In this document: positions 1 to 12,374 of the stretch, piece after piece
Numbering within the stretch: position 1 is the stretch's first letter
Layout of the letters: each line of letters opens with the position of its first letter
Origin: Immersiella caudata
Lineage: Eukaryota; Ascomycota; Sordariomycetes; Sordariales; Lasiosphaeriaceae
Reading direction: 5' to 3'
Length of the DNA: 64,000 nucleotides
Assembly: GCA_030512335.1 (NCBI GenBank)
Contig: JAULSU010000004.1
Coordinates: forward strand, 2,976,001-3,040,000
Program-made: the position numbers and the translations under genes
The notes under the pieces: generated by a model
Database searches by the model: none
Seen by the model: only the letters and a program-made list of their open reading frames with translations
What the model was told of the DNA's origin: nothing

Positions 1-3000
1 TCACAATACATTCGGTTGCTTCCGGGCGGCAGTTGCTTCGCTTCGATTGTCCCCGCAGCAGTGCAGCGAGTTTCTATCCAAACCACTTCCACTGCAACGG
101 CTCACACCTGCCTTGCCGGCAGCGCATTCGATCCCCGCAATCCCCACACCGCAGTCCCTGCTTCCAGGGGTTCCCCGCATCCCCCGATCGCAGATCTCCA
201 ACTTGTTGATCTTCTCCAAATCGGGGTCGAGATGGGAGACAACACATCTGTGGCTGTCCATCTGCTTAGGCTAGTCAAAAAAAGTAGTTGCGAGGAAAGA
301 GACATAAGCGGATACTTCAGAAGTCAGTAATCTTATTTTTAAAAAATGTACAACTTTGCTAATATATTTACTTTAAAACTTGAACTCAGAAGAGTGAGCA
401 GTCACTTCAAGTGTCTCTGCTCGCTCGTCCTCCCCAGATTCAAAGTTCTCCTTCCTTTGAGAGTTCAGGCTGCTATCTATCTGGCAGTCCGTTCAGGAGA
501 GGACTTGTGAACCAGTTTTAGCCATGAAAACACATTGCTATGGAGTAACTTCCTCTGAGATCCTCAAACGAAGAGTCACCCAGATCGGTGCTGTTCCGGA
601 AAAGCGAGATCGGTCCGGCGACTGCCGTTACATCGCTAGCGAAAGGTGCAGGACGAGGAGCTCGGCGCTTAGGTCAGATTACTATGGCATCTGTAAATCT
701 ACCAAAAGACTTTCAGCTTGATCAGTCAATGTCTCAAGCCTCTGTGTAACTCGAAGCCGATCGCTATTCACAGTCCGTTTAGTAACACGGCTCGGACATA
801 GGCAGGTTGAAACTCCGCGACCACTGAGTCTCAAGTGATACAACCTTCCTTGCAAAGCATGTAGAGTTTCAGTGTGAAGGAACTTGACTCCCAACACAAT
901 TTCGAGCTGCCAAGTAGGGCCGGAACGACTAAACCAGTTGTTGTACAAGACTTCCATGACAAAGGCCTAGACCCGGATCAACGCCGATGTACTCGGCCGG
1001 TATGAACTACCCTCATCGAATGTGAGATTACCATCTTCTACGATCTAGCCACACACGGAAGCTGCCACAGACACGTGTCGTTACAGCACACATGTGCTAA
1101 CGGTAGCATCCCACAGGCGCGTAAGGCGCTGACCCCATCCGCCAGTCATATCAACGTTGCCAATTGTTGCGCAGGCAAGGCATCTCCGACAAGCACCACT
1201 AGAGCAGTGTGATGACATAGGAAGATGCAAGAAAGCCTCCGCTGGCACACCGAGTGAAACGGTGATGAGATCCTTCTGTCAAGGCAAGGCACCGGACCGA
1301 AGGCCTCGTTAGGGGCCCTGGGCGGTTTTTTTTTGCGCGATTTCAAGACGACCTCCGCGATGAAACCCCGAAAAGAGCCGATTGACTCAACGCCCAATCT
1401 TTTGAAACCCTCCCTGCCAGCGCACAATGTGGCGCACCGCCGCGCTGGAAGAGATTTCGAGTCGTAGCCGATGAGACCCTACCGTGTGAACGTCAACCCG
1501 GTACCGCACAAGCGTTCGAAATCGGTGTATTAATCAGCAGCTGCGTGTCGTCTCCGGTGTGTTGCGTGTGACGCACGCTCGGCATCGGCGCATCACGGCA
1601 CTGGAGTGCGGTGTCTTGGCTCGACCGGGATAGTGGTTTGCGCTGCAACATCGTTAAGGGAAGACCGTTCAAAATCGGCCTCGCGGTGGGGAAAGCAGGA
1701 TCCGGCCCGAACCGAGAGCCAACGCAACCTCGTTACGTTTTCACCTCCCTGTTAAAATCTGAGGCAGCCGGCCAGCTAACACACATCATGTTGGTGCCTT
1801 GTCCTCGGTCGGGGCTCCGACTCTCACAGGGTCTGGTCTGGTCATTTCGCAGCGTCGCCCTTCAATCTGGACTGATTCTCCTTCTACATCTTGCCATCGC
1901 TTGGCAAGCGAGAACGAAACGACGGAAAAGACATGAAACCCCCAGCCAAACGGAAAGGATCCAACCTGTGGAATACCTATGGAATGATATCACGCATCAC
2001 GTGGACCCCAAGAGGGTTGCCATGACCTTACAAACGAGGAAATCCGGTCCGACGACCACAGTGCCAACGCCCCATCGCGAGATACCTAGCCGTCATGTCC
2101 TCCCGAGTTTTCGTTCATTCACTTGTTTCCCGCTGGAGCCGGAGCGGCGCCCTCCCTTCCGGACCTGAGGTGCGGGGGGGATCTGAATTGGTCACCCTCC
2201 ATCGACAATTGGACCCCACTGCAACCCCCATTTTCATCGATTGCCAAACTTGCAAGCTGAACCCCCAAAGGCACGGCTGCTGCAGCCGAGTGGGTTGCCA
2301 TTCTGCATATCCGTCCAAAATCGGGACTAGCGTGCCTCCGATTTGTCCAAAAGCGGAAAGCGCCACGCATATGTCGGCGGATCGAGAAGCGGTTCAGCGC
2401 AGCTTAGCCCAGATCACATGCCGGCTAACAACTGTTCGATCACTGCACGCCCTTGACGACAGATTGTCACTTTGCGCTATGCTCCGCACGATTGCAGGCT
2501 CAAGTAATGAGCGAGGTTGTTGCTGATGGAAATTCCTGGCGCTCTCACCTCAGGTCATCCTGCTTGCGCTCACCAGGGGTCCCGGTTCAGATGGCAGGCA
2601 ACTGAATCCTGAAGCTTACAACCACAGACAGAGGCCCCAGTCCCAGACGGAGATCCTTGTATTTTATTATTATTTCAATCCCATATCCTCGCTCTCATGC
2701 GCGCGCCCCGAGCTTATGGTTGGTGCCTTACCCATAGATACCTTACCAACAGGTAGGAATGGCAGCTAGCCCAATCCGACGCAGCCAGACGGGAAAGGGA
2801 AAAAAAAATGAGGCTGAAGCTTCTCGACGTCCGCCAGTTGTTCTCTCTTGACAGGTCGCACAGCATCCAAGTCAACGGCCGTAGTACACCGAATACTCTA
2901 CATTATATCACAAATTCCTTCCAAGGCAGTAAGTACCGTATCGCAAACCGATCAGTGCACGGTGCAAACAGCCTACGCCGTCTCGACCCAAAGCGGTAAC

Positions 3001-4984
3001 GCCCGCGTTCGTCGAAGCGGGTTGACTGGGCAGGGGGGGGTGGGGCAAGTGCGAGGCGGTCTGGATGATATCTCACCTCCCAATAACCCAACTGCCCATC
3101 CAGGTTCGCAAGTTGGACAACGGACAAAGTTGCCAAAGGTAGATGGTAAGCCGGGAAAACACCCGCAACGGGTCCTGACATGATTTGGGCTCGGGAGGGT
3201 TTTGCGGACGTAGTACTTTCAAACAGGGCCCTCGCACCGTACGATCCCGCACAAACACAAGATCCGGCCCCGGCCCAAGGGAAGCAACCACTTGAGGATG
3301 ATTCCGTCAGCAATCGCAACGCCATACTTTGCCCCGGTCTCACCATTGCATATGCACTGCGATTGGATTTTGACACTGACAAATAGGTGTCAGTTTGTTC
3401 GGTATTTTTCTTGCCATGGATATGTGACGGCCCGTCTTGGAGCCCCTCCAGCCAAGGGCCGATCAAGGCAGGAATCTGGATCGCCTTTCTGCGACCATCC
3501 GAAAATATAAGGGAAGTCCTTTCTCCGAGACTTATGCCAGCCAGCCCAACCTCCCCAGCACCCCTTGTAACTCCATTGACTCCATAGAGAAAGAAACACG
3601 TCATCATCAACCACCAATTCGAAGAAGAAAAATTGTAGCCGGTTGGCTCAGCCACGACCAAGAAGAGAACAAGATACATCCCGTGAGGTGCAGCAAACAG
3701 TGCGAATGTTAAAGTAAGACAAACCCCAAACTTGAAAACATGAATCCATGACAGAGAAAATTGTGAACCGTCGCAATCGCTTTACTCTTTTTTTGACGCC
3801 GTTTAGACCGCGCACCCCCTTCTTTTCCCCGTCTAAAATCCCTATTCCTGTACCACACTCCGTTTTTTGTTGCCGGTGACGTTTGTCCTCCCTCTAATCC
3901 CAATCCCCATAGCGCCAAGAAACCAAAGCAAGACCAAAAGCAGAAGAAAAGTGAAGCAGCGTATCTCATACAGTCCCAACTCCGTCTTCGTCTCTCTCTC
4001 TCTCTCTCTCTTTTTTTTTTTTCTTTCTTCCCGGACCCCGGCCGTAAACGCCACGAAATCAAGTAGTGTCGCTCATCGCCAAACAGTGGTTGTTGGACAA
4101 ACAAAAAAAAACATACAAAATAAACGCTGAGTAGAGGTTGAGTGACGCGAGGTGCCTTTTGGGCGCCGAAGTGTGCGCCTGCAAGAGACCAAGGGATGTG
4201 GTAATGACGGATAAAGTGACGCCGTGGGGACCCAAGACAGCGGGATGGGCCCGCCGTTTCCCAACTGCATACCCCCCCAGAGATGGTGACATGATCTCAA
4301 CGCAACCGAGTGGCTGCCCGGTGCTTGTGCTCCTAGTATCCGTTCCCGTGCTGCCCTAAGTGGCTAGGGCAACAGCCATAGGCCTTCGGGACGGCGTTTA
4401 CATCGCTGGGCGCATGACCCAACAACCAAGGGGCCCGGCGTCAAGAAGTCGAAGGCGGAAAGGCGGTAAATGCGTTTAGATCACTGTCGAGGGCACCATT
4501 CACTGTAATGTGCCGACAGCTCGCGGGTGTTGACTCCTGCGTGGCTCGTGAACGGTTACAATTTGGCGGTTGTTGATTCGGGTGCTGTATGTGTTGGCCA
4601 CTGGCAACCAACTGTTTCAATTAGCATATGTTTTCCCTTTTGGTATGTTGTATCGTCTTATTGCATCCGGAGTCGAAGATGCAGCTGCGGTAGATGAGGT
4701 GACGATTGCCGCTCCCGTTCGTAGTATCCCGTCTCCGTGCCTGCCAAGCCGTGTTCCGTGGACTTTGGGGGCGGTCTTTGCTGGACCGCTGTTCTGCACT
4801 TTGGCGGACCCGCAAATACGTGCTCCGAGATCGAATCGTGGTTTGTGTGCTTTTTGAAGAGAAAGGAAGGAGAGCTTACTTCAACACCAGCCAAGATGTA
4901 ACCGGCCCAGAGCGACAAATCCAAACACTAACCATCCTGCTCCCTTCAAGACGCACATAGCCAACACAGGCGCAGAGGCCCGAC
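1..4984. other. gene-free region, no recognisable element
   Basis: I see no conserved protein, RNA gene or transposon motif on either strand. Open frames are short and overlap in all frames, as expected by chance. The longest, about 258 codons at 2903-3679(-), starts hydrophobic but then becomes Arg-rich low-complexity sequence with no family signature. The stretch holds a TC microsatellite and several G or A homopolymers. Base composition looks balanced, so there is no obvious AT-rich RIP signature. It may be old, unrecognisable repeat DNA or simply intergenic sequence. Confidence 0.5.
3991..4022. repeat. (TC)10 microsatellite followed by T12
   Basis: Ten uninterrupted TC dinucleotides (3991-4010) run directly into a 12-base T tract (4011-4022). 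It is a simple repeat with no gene nearby. Confidence 0.9.
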
Positions 4985-5149
4985 TCAGGCGCTCTGGGTA
5001 CATGCTCGACAGGTGTGGATTTTGCAGTAGCGGCACTCGAAAATCCACCAGTGGGGGCCGGAGTGACAGAGGTTGCAGTGCCATTGAATCAGAGTGCTGT
5101 CTGACTTGATCATCCTGAAGACGTGAGCACAGTGACTTGCGAGCGCCAT
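4985..5149 (-). CDS. 54-aa CxxC-rich microprotein, putative zinc binder
   Basis: A short intron-less frame encodes 54 residues. After a short N-terminus come CNLC, an SGPHWW segment, ECRYC and CRAC, giving three CxxC pairs plus a His and a cluster of Trp residues in the last 30 residues. This spacing suits a small zinc-binding fold. Similar short proteins are, as I recall, widespread in Pezizomycotina, but their function is unknown and I assign none. The ATG at 5149 is chosen because it leads straight into the conserved block. A likely 5'-UTR intron lies upstream (5330-5416: GTAAGT donor, CACTAAC branch site, CAG acceptor), which supports transcription on this strand. A frame with SCGKCGRPF upstream is probably read-through of that intron, although a longer spliced N-terminus cannot be excluded. 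Confidence 0.6.
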   Translation of the reverse strand: MALASHCAHVFRMIKSDSTLIQWHCNLCHSGPHWWIFECRYCKIHTCRACTQSA

Positions 5150-5329
5150 CTTGGTTGATGCTTGAGGTTGCCGTTGACTTTCTCTGTTTTGGGTGGCGTC
5201 ACCGGTGGCGTTGCTGGTGGGCTGGAGACGAGACCCGCAGGCTGGGCTTGGTGGTGCGTACTCGGTGCGTGGGGGCGACGGGCAGATAAAGACAGACAAG
5301 AAACTCGAAGTGTGAAGAACGACGGGGTT

Positions 5330-5416
5330 CTGGATCGTAGTTAGTGTCCATTCTAGGTTCAACACTGGACGGTTGCGGCTGAGGCACAGCAGCCGAAAAC
5401 GGCCTGCCGCACTTAC
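5330..5416 (-). other. probable 5'-UTR intron of the CxxC microprotein gene
   Basis: Read on the minus strand the segment starts GTAAGT, has CACTAAC about 11 bases before the end, and ends GATCCAG. Its length, 87 bp, fits fungal introns. It lies 180 bp upstream of the ATG at 5149. The splice signals are seen; actual use is inferred. Confidence 0.4.
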
Positions 5417-8400
5417 CGCAAGACTGGTGAGAACCGGGTGGGAGTTTCGACGTGATGTTGGCCTTCAACGGAGCGGGTGGTGAGGTCTGGTAACGAGAGC
5501 ACAGGCGGGAGGCTCGGTATTTAAAGGCAACCGAGGTACAGTAAGTACTCAAGGGAGGGAAGGTGCAAGGCAAGTATGAACCAAACGAAGGTTGCCGCAG
5601 GGTTGTGTTGGGCTGGATTGGGTGGGAGGCAGCAGGACCAGAAAGATCAAGTCTGGTACTATCCGCTCGCTTGTTTGTCAAACGTGGGATCCGATCCGCG
5701 AAAAGGAAAAAGAGATCGAGGTTGCAGAGCGAGTGAACCCTGTGCCGTAAACGAGAGGCGACTGAGGCGGCTTTTGTGTTTCGGTTGCTGAGTTGAGGTG
5801 CGCATCGACGGGAAGAGCCTCCGCCAACACTCGCTCAAAGTCTCTTCACCGGGAGTCTGAGGTCGTGCTTTGGGACGGACCCCAGTGACAAGTCCCCAGC
5901 GGCATGATGAGGGTGTTCCGGTTGCCGAGCGAAGGGGTATCGAGACTCTGCATGGGCCTAGCAGGATTATTAGTGGGCTACGGATACAGGATCGTCCCTG
6001 TTTGCTCTAGAAGACCTCAGCGTTTTCCACCCCATCTGACCGCGGCGCAAGACGCCCTCAGCAGAGGCTAGGTGCTGTCCATTGAGATGGGTGTAAGTGG
6101 AGAGCCACCAGGGACGTTGTGAAAACGGGTGATGCGCTGCCGGCCGAGGGAACCAAGGGTGTGGGCCGAGCGGGCGGGCGTGCGAGCAGCCCAAGCCCAG
6201 TTCAGCCAGGCATATAAGCTGGGGCTAGTTTGGCCTTGTTTTTGCGAGTACTTGGCCTGGTGTACAGTACCCATACATCCAGGGGCAGGCAGTGCCGTAG
6301 GTAATTTAATACACCCAGCGCTCCCATATATCGCTGAACCCACACTGGATCCCATCTCGATGCGTTGAAAAACTGGTGTTGGTGTTTTGTGTGCGGGGGT
6401 GAGCCTACCTACCGGAAGTCCTACGGCATGTGCGTGTGGCGCTATGCACGTCCGGGATGCGCAGCGGGCAGCGCATGGCTATTCACACACTCCTGCACCT
6501 GGGGTTCATTGCCGCCTCAGCGTTGGCTCAGGTATACAACAGAGCGGGTTGTTGACGACGACTCTCCTCCCTTCCGTTGGCCAGCAGGGTGTTCGACGGC
6601 ACGCGCAGCGCCACACCACCCGACAAGAAGGAAAAACTCGCGCTGTGACAGGGTGAATATGTACTTTCAGGACGGGGATAGCCCTGGTACGTGCCGTCCC
6701 AGCTTTCCTGTTATGGGCCCCTGGCCATCAGCAGCGGCTCCTCTCTCGCCCTTTCTGGCCTTCTTGGGGGGTATAACAAGGCGACATAACAAACAGGATT
6801 TTAGCCGTCAACCTTGGTCCAGAGCTTCGTTTCTGAAGTCAACGCTCAATAAGAGAGAAAAAAAAAATCTGGAGATCCAGATCAACGCGCTTTTTGGGGC
6901 CGGAGAGAGCGAGTCCTGGCGGGCGACAGGGATCCGTGGCCTGTAGTCGGTCCGCTCTACTGCCTCCCCGGATCGATGGATCACTCGAGGAGAGCGAAGG
7001 AGGCCGACCGACAATGATCGATTGGCCGAGCGAGCTGGAGCATCCTCAGCCATGGCGCTGGAAAGCGCCAACTGAACCAGTGGGCCAGAAAACCAGCGCA
7101 GCAGGTCTCTCTCACCGCTGCCTCCAGGGCCCTGTCGCGAAGCTGACCGGAACGAATATGACAGCATCATCTCCTTGCTGTGGTACCTTTGTCTGCCGTG
7201 CCCAGACGGCATGCCCACGAGGAGAGAGGACCGGCGACTTGTGCGGCAGATGTCCACTACCGGCGTGGTGAATGGCTTCTCGCAATGACATCGGCGAAGA
7301 GGCTCGGCTCTGCGTCACGTTGCACAGGCGGGCATCTCAGGCAATACGGAGTACATTGATGCAAGATGTCGCCGTGAACGGCCTGCCGAGAAGCAAAGGA
7401 AAGGCGTCGTGCGGGTACCTTGCATGTTGTTTCGGCGGAAGACAAGAGAATCTTCAGCCGAGCGGCATCAGCAGCGACCGTGAGGGATAGGTCTGAGTTC
7501 CTGCTTCAAGCGAAGCGGGTAAAAGGATCGCAGATGGGATGGAGTGAAGGACGGCAAGAGCTCATCATCGGGCCTTGGTGCCGTGGAGTGTGCACAGCGA
7601 GAATGGAGTGGGATGCTGCAGTTGGGAGAACATCATCAAGCATATGGCGAGGCCGTCGTTCATGGATGATGATATCTCCCCACCAAGGACAGGGGTGGTG
7701 TAACCCCACGCTCAACGCTGAGGTTTCTTTGATACCCTACCATACCCGGTGACCGTTCGTTGCCTACCTCGGTACGTAGGCAGACTGTCCTTGCACGCTG
7801 GTGTTGGCTTGACGACTAGGGAAAAGACGGGGTTTGTGGAAGGACTCATCCACGGGCGTACCTACTTGAGCTGCCTGGACGTTTCTACCTAGCCTGCGAA
7901 GCCGGTAGGCTTGGGAAGGTGAGGTGATGGTTCCGGAGGTTCCTTCCACTTTGGTCGAGGATCAAAATGCGCCCGCTCAAATGCCACGGGGAGCCTGGGC
8001 TTGGGTGAGGTGGGTGATCTGGCGCCTGCCTCAAACCTCCGTCCCTGGCCGTCTGCATTTGACAATCTTAACTCGACAATCTTGTTTCGCGCCTCCAGGG
8101 CTGAGTAACTCTCCACTTGTTCCTTGGGTTCTGCTCGCTCCCCTCTTTTGGGCTTCACCCGCCGGGTAGTCCTTCTTGCAATACTGCAGCATCTACCCCT
8201 CACCTCAGACCCTACATCTCTCATCTCCTCTCTCCTCAGACGGGACGTCCAACCGCCCGCGTGCGACAAAGAGGTACTCTTCGACAATGGGCAGTTGCGC
8301 TAATATCGCCGCGCTATCTAACGACATGCAACTGGTCCAAAGGGGAAGTCGGGTTCCCTCGTTGTGAGCTCTAACGCAATTCACGGCTTGTCGAAGCGCC

Positions 8401-11400
8401 AAGCCAAAATGGCCGAGCGATAACTCCATACAGCCCCCATCTCATTTCTCCAGATGGCCATGCCGTTGAAGTGGGTCTTCAGCAGCGTTGGGTCAGCCCG
8501 GATCTGTCTCGGCGTCCTTTGCTCTGGGGGCACGCATCAGCAGCGGGATGCATGCCGTCGAGCAGCCAGTCCTGGTAGACCCCGCTGAACGCCGCAAAAT
8601 GGCCCCCAATGGAACATTCGACACCAGGGATACCAAACGCCGACGAAGTTCATGATGAGCAGTGCCGTCGAAGCCCCCCAGTAAAGAACTTTCTGGAGCG
8701 GCAGCTGGTGTGGTACCGACACTTCGCTAATATGCGTCGAACATTGCTGAGGGTGACCAAAGCTCGGGTCAAAGCTGATGCCATAATGTTGGCGAGCAGG
8801 GGCGCGTTTCCACAGAGCTTCTAGCGTTCTGGAAATCCATCCCATTGGGGTTGCTGCCTCATGGCACGGAACTTCTACCGCTTGTTCCGTGAGGGGTCAG
8901 CCGTTGTGAGATCAGGTTTGCACCTATCAACCTCGACCCACCGCCCACACCCTTTCTCTCGTGTGACGAACTCCTTATCCAGGAGCAGACTCCGCTGTTT
9001 GGGACTCTTATCCCTGCTAGCACCACCATAGCAACATCGGACGAGGACCGCAACAGACAAATAGGCTTCTCTTCCGCTAGGCGTTGTTCGCTTGGGATCG
9101 CGAGCCAATATCCAAACCAAAGGTCCGGGCGATGGCTATGTCTCAGCCCGTCAGATTGCTGCCCTCAACAAATGAAACCCGGTGAAGGCGGGGCTCTCGT
9201 CAGTCGCCTAGGCCGATTCGTGCGGGTTTTGCCTCCGATGCTGTCTTGCAAAACGCAAGGTGGCTCGGCCTTGAGTCACAAACAGATCGCGTCATCACGA
9301 CCGACCGCGGGCTGTGCGCGACGGCTTCAAGGACGAAGTTGACGTTGTGTTTCAACGCCCACAAGGCAGATCGTCCGCGGGTTTACTGCAGCCCGCCAGC
9401 AGGCCCATTCCCGAGGCCATGTGGCCAACCAATTGGCAGTGTTCCTTCCGCTCTGCTGACTTTAGGTATATGCGGCCCCCTTCCCTCTTACTACCCTGCA
9501 GCTCTCTGGTCTATGCGTCACCCCAAAATACGACAACACCAAACATCACCAATATCATACCCAGACTTGGGGCGGAGACGGAATATGGCAGTCTTAGGTT
9601 GAGAGCGGCTCGCAACAACACACGAGGTATTTCGACGGATCCTACGGCCCCCAAACTTGACGTCCGAGTCCTAGCGCGCCATCAAATGCGGTTCTATAGC
9701 CTGCTGGTTTCGACTATGATATGACCAGCAACAGGAGCCACAGTTTGCAGTCATCTGGTATTAACTGCCCACCCTCTGAGCAAGGGACCTCCCTAGACGT
9801 TTGGCTGGTGTCATTGACACAACAGTCGTGACTCGTTCTCCTCCTTCTCGAGCGGTCTCGACCTCCCGCAGTTTCGATCCTCTGCGGCTTCAACGGAATG
9901 TAGAGCACGACCATCAAGAGCCGACTGCAGGCTGCTTAAAGCAGATAAACCGACAGAGCCGTTGAGCCGTGAAAAGACCACCCCGCATATCCGACACGTC
10001 AAGTTTTGGGCTCGATGAGCGACGATTTGGACAAGCCAGCAATTTGATCATTTCAGCCCGTCTTCTCGGTGTGAGGAACAATCACGACTCCGCATATCGA
10101 GACACATCGGCTCTCTTGAGCAATGCTTAAGCCAGTCCTGCACTGGAAACCATCTCGATCACCCACGTTGTTTCTACCCCCTCGCCCAACAATCCAACCG
10201 CGCAAGTGAATGAGCGTCCTGAGCCCTCCACGGCTGAACAGGAGCTGGAGCATGGACTGAAGGGACACCCGGAAGCTCTTTCAAACCGTTCAACCAACAT
10301 CATATACCGGCAACTAGTTCAGTGCACTAACAAACTTCGTAGTTCCTTAGCCTGTCAGCGCCTCCAAAGCGCCATCACTGCATGACCGCAGACAGCTGCC
10401 CGCGTGTGCCTGCCAGATCTCAGCGGTGTTGAATTGGTACTTCAACTTTACCGGGTCACACCAACTCTCCCGCAGCGTCACCAACTTTGCCTAAGAGTAA
10501 GGCCGAGCATCCGAGCGGGACCAATTTGTCCATTTCCTCCGGACCGCTTAGAAAGTCTCTCCGCAGCAAATGTCGGGAGGGTAGCGAGGCCGGCAGAGCA
10601 CGTCGGTGCGAGCCCCTCTGTCAAAGCACCGCGATACGCCAAGACGTCCGGATGCTACACCACAACGGTCGTGCCTGATAACCCCCAACGTAACCTCTCA
10701 GCCTGGTTTTCGGAGCCGCCATCTGATCGTATCGTTTGATCGAACTACTTTTTCTTTTTCGGCGATGGGGGCGAGATTGGCTGAGCAGGGGGGGCAGACG
10801 TACCACTAACGGCGATTGGGGTGGTACACCACCATCACCTGCATGGAGCCTATCGCAGCACGGCGAAACAAACCAAGGCAGATCTTGTTAGGGCTTGTCA
10901 ACACACACCGTGGCCTTCCACCCGCCCGAACCAGTTCGTGAGAGGGTTTGGGCGGATGCTCCCATTTCGTTCTCGATCATTTCCACTTCGGACAATGTGC
11001 AAATCTGGCAGTGCTTGAAGAAGCAGTAGGCATGCCCGGCATCCGTCCCCATCCGGCATTCAACTCGAGCCCCCCCTGTCACTCGATGCCACCACCTGAA
11101 GTTGAGACAAACTTGACCAACAATGCACGGGGCGCTGTGACCTCCGTGCAAGGCTATTTGGTGTGTGATGTCACTTGCAGCCCTCAACCGAAAGGAGCAA
11201 AGCGAGCATGGCAGGGTGGAATAGCGACGGGGATAGGGACGAGGGTGCGCTGCCGATGCTGTTTTCGGGTGCTCACTGTCACTCTTGACCCTGCCTGCGA
11301 GTTCTCGGAGACCGGTGAGCGAAGGCATATCTCAAAAGGACAAACATCGAACTCATCTCGGACTCGCCTAGCGCTCCGAACGGTCATGTATCATGCTATC

Positions 11401-12374
11401 CTCCGCGGTGGGCTGATGACAGGACGACGCCCATCGAACCCACTCAACAGAATGATGGAGCCGCACGTCGCTCGCTCGTTGGGAAATCGAGCCGCTCGCT
11501 GCAACAGATATACCCGCTTGGCATTGATGTCGGCAAATGTCTAGGTAAAGCTCAGATCAGCCCGCCACGCAACCGCAATGACAGCCGCTGCCAGAACCCG
11601 CGGCCGTGTAGGGGGAAGTAGAGAGTACAGGATTCGTTTCGTCAGACTCACTTTGTTCTCTCTCGTCTTCATTGCCCTGCTCTATCCGAGCCAATACCGT
11701 CGTACAACGGCATCCTGGCCCGTCCCGCGCCTAGGAAGGTACCGCGAAACCGGAACCAAGAGCCTATTAGCAAGGTTTTATTGTGTGACTGATCACTTTT
11801 TTTCCCATCTTGTCTACCTACTCACGTGTCCATGTCCCTTTCTTGACTCTTCTTCTGAGGTGCCATTCGTCCAAAACCGATCCATGACAGGGACTTCGCG
11901 AACTGTTTGCCCTCCCCCCTCCAGGATCCCATCCCGACGCACTGAGCTGACTGGCTTGACAGCGGCATAACCCCTACACACCGTTTATAATCCCCCCTCC
12001 ACCCCCAGCCGCCCTGACGTTGGTGGCGGAAAGAGGGAGAACACGAGAACCAAAGCGCTTTAGCGGTATGGCGAGCCGGTCCACCAGCCATCCCTGAGGC
12101 AATCGCCGAACCCTGAGAATCCGAACGGCGAGCACCCGAACGAGCAAACGACACCGTGACGTGGGCGCCAAGGAAATTGATAACTGGTACGTAGGTTCCT
12201 AAAATTTCGCCGAATAGCCAGGGCTCATGGCTGCGACATCCGAGAGCCTCGTCTCGATTAGGTTACTATGCCCGCTAGGGCTCCAACATCAGGCCCCAGG
12301 CCGGACCGACTAAAGGGAAGCAACACTACAGACACGGCTCGTTGAAAACTCATTCAGTGTTGCTCTCCCGCTGG
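5417..12374. other. 7-kb region without recognisable genes
   Basis: I examined the open frames on both strands (for example 6365-6946(+), 6808-7257(-), 10948-11544(+)). None shows a conserved motif, a hydrophobic pattern or linked exons with matching splice sites. The sequence is not obviously AT-rich. No tRNA, 5S rRNA or snRNA signature was recognised by eye. The last few hundred bases may contain the VIP1 3' UTR and terminator. Confidence 0.45.

Noticed and set aside
2903..3679. 258-codon minus-strand frame starting with a hydrophobic stretch
   Set aside because: After the first 40 residues the composition becomes Arg/Ser/Ala low complexity with no motif, no neighbouring exon and no homologue I recognise; chance frame.
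5199..5681. 160-codon minus-strand frame containing SCGKCGRPF as an N-terminal part of the CxxC microprotein
   Set aside because: The Cys-containing part lies across a good intron donor (GTAAGT) with a matching branch site and acceptor downstream; it reads as 5' UTR plus intron rather than protein.
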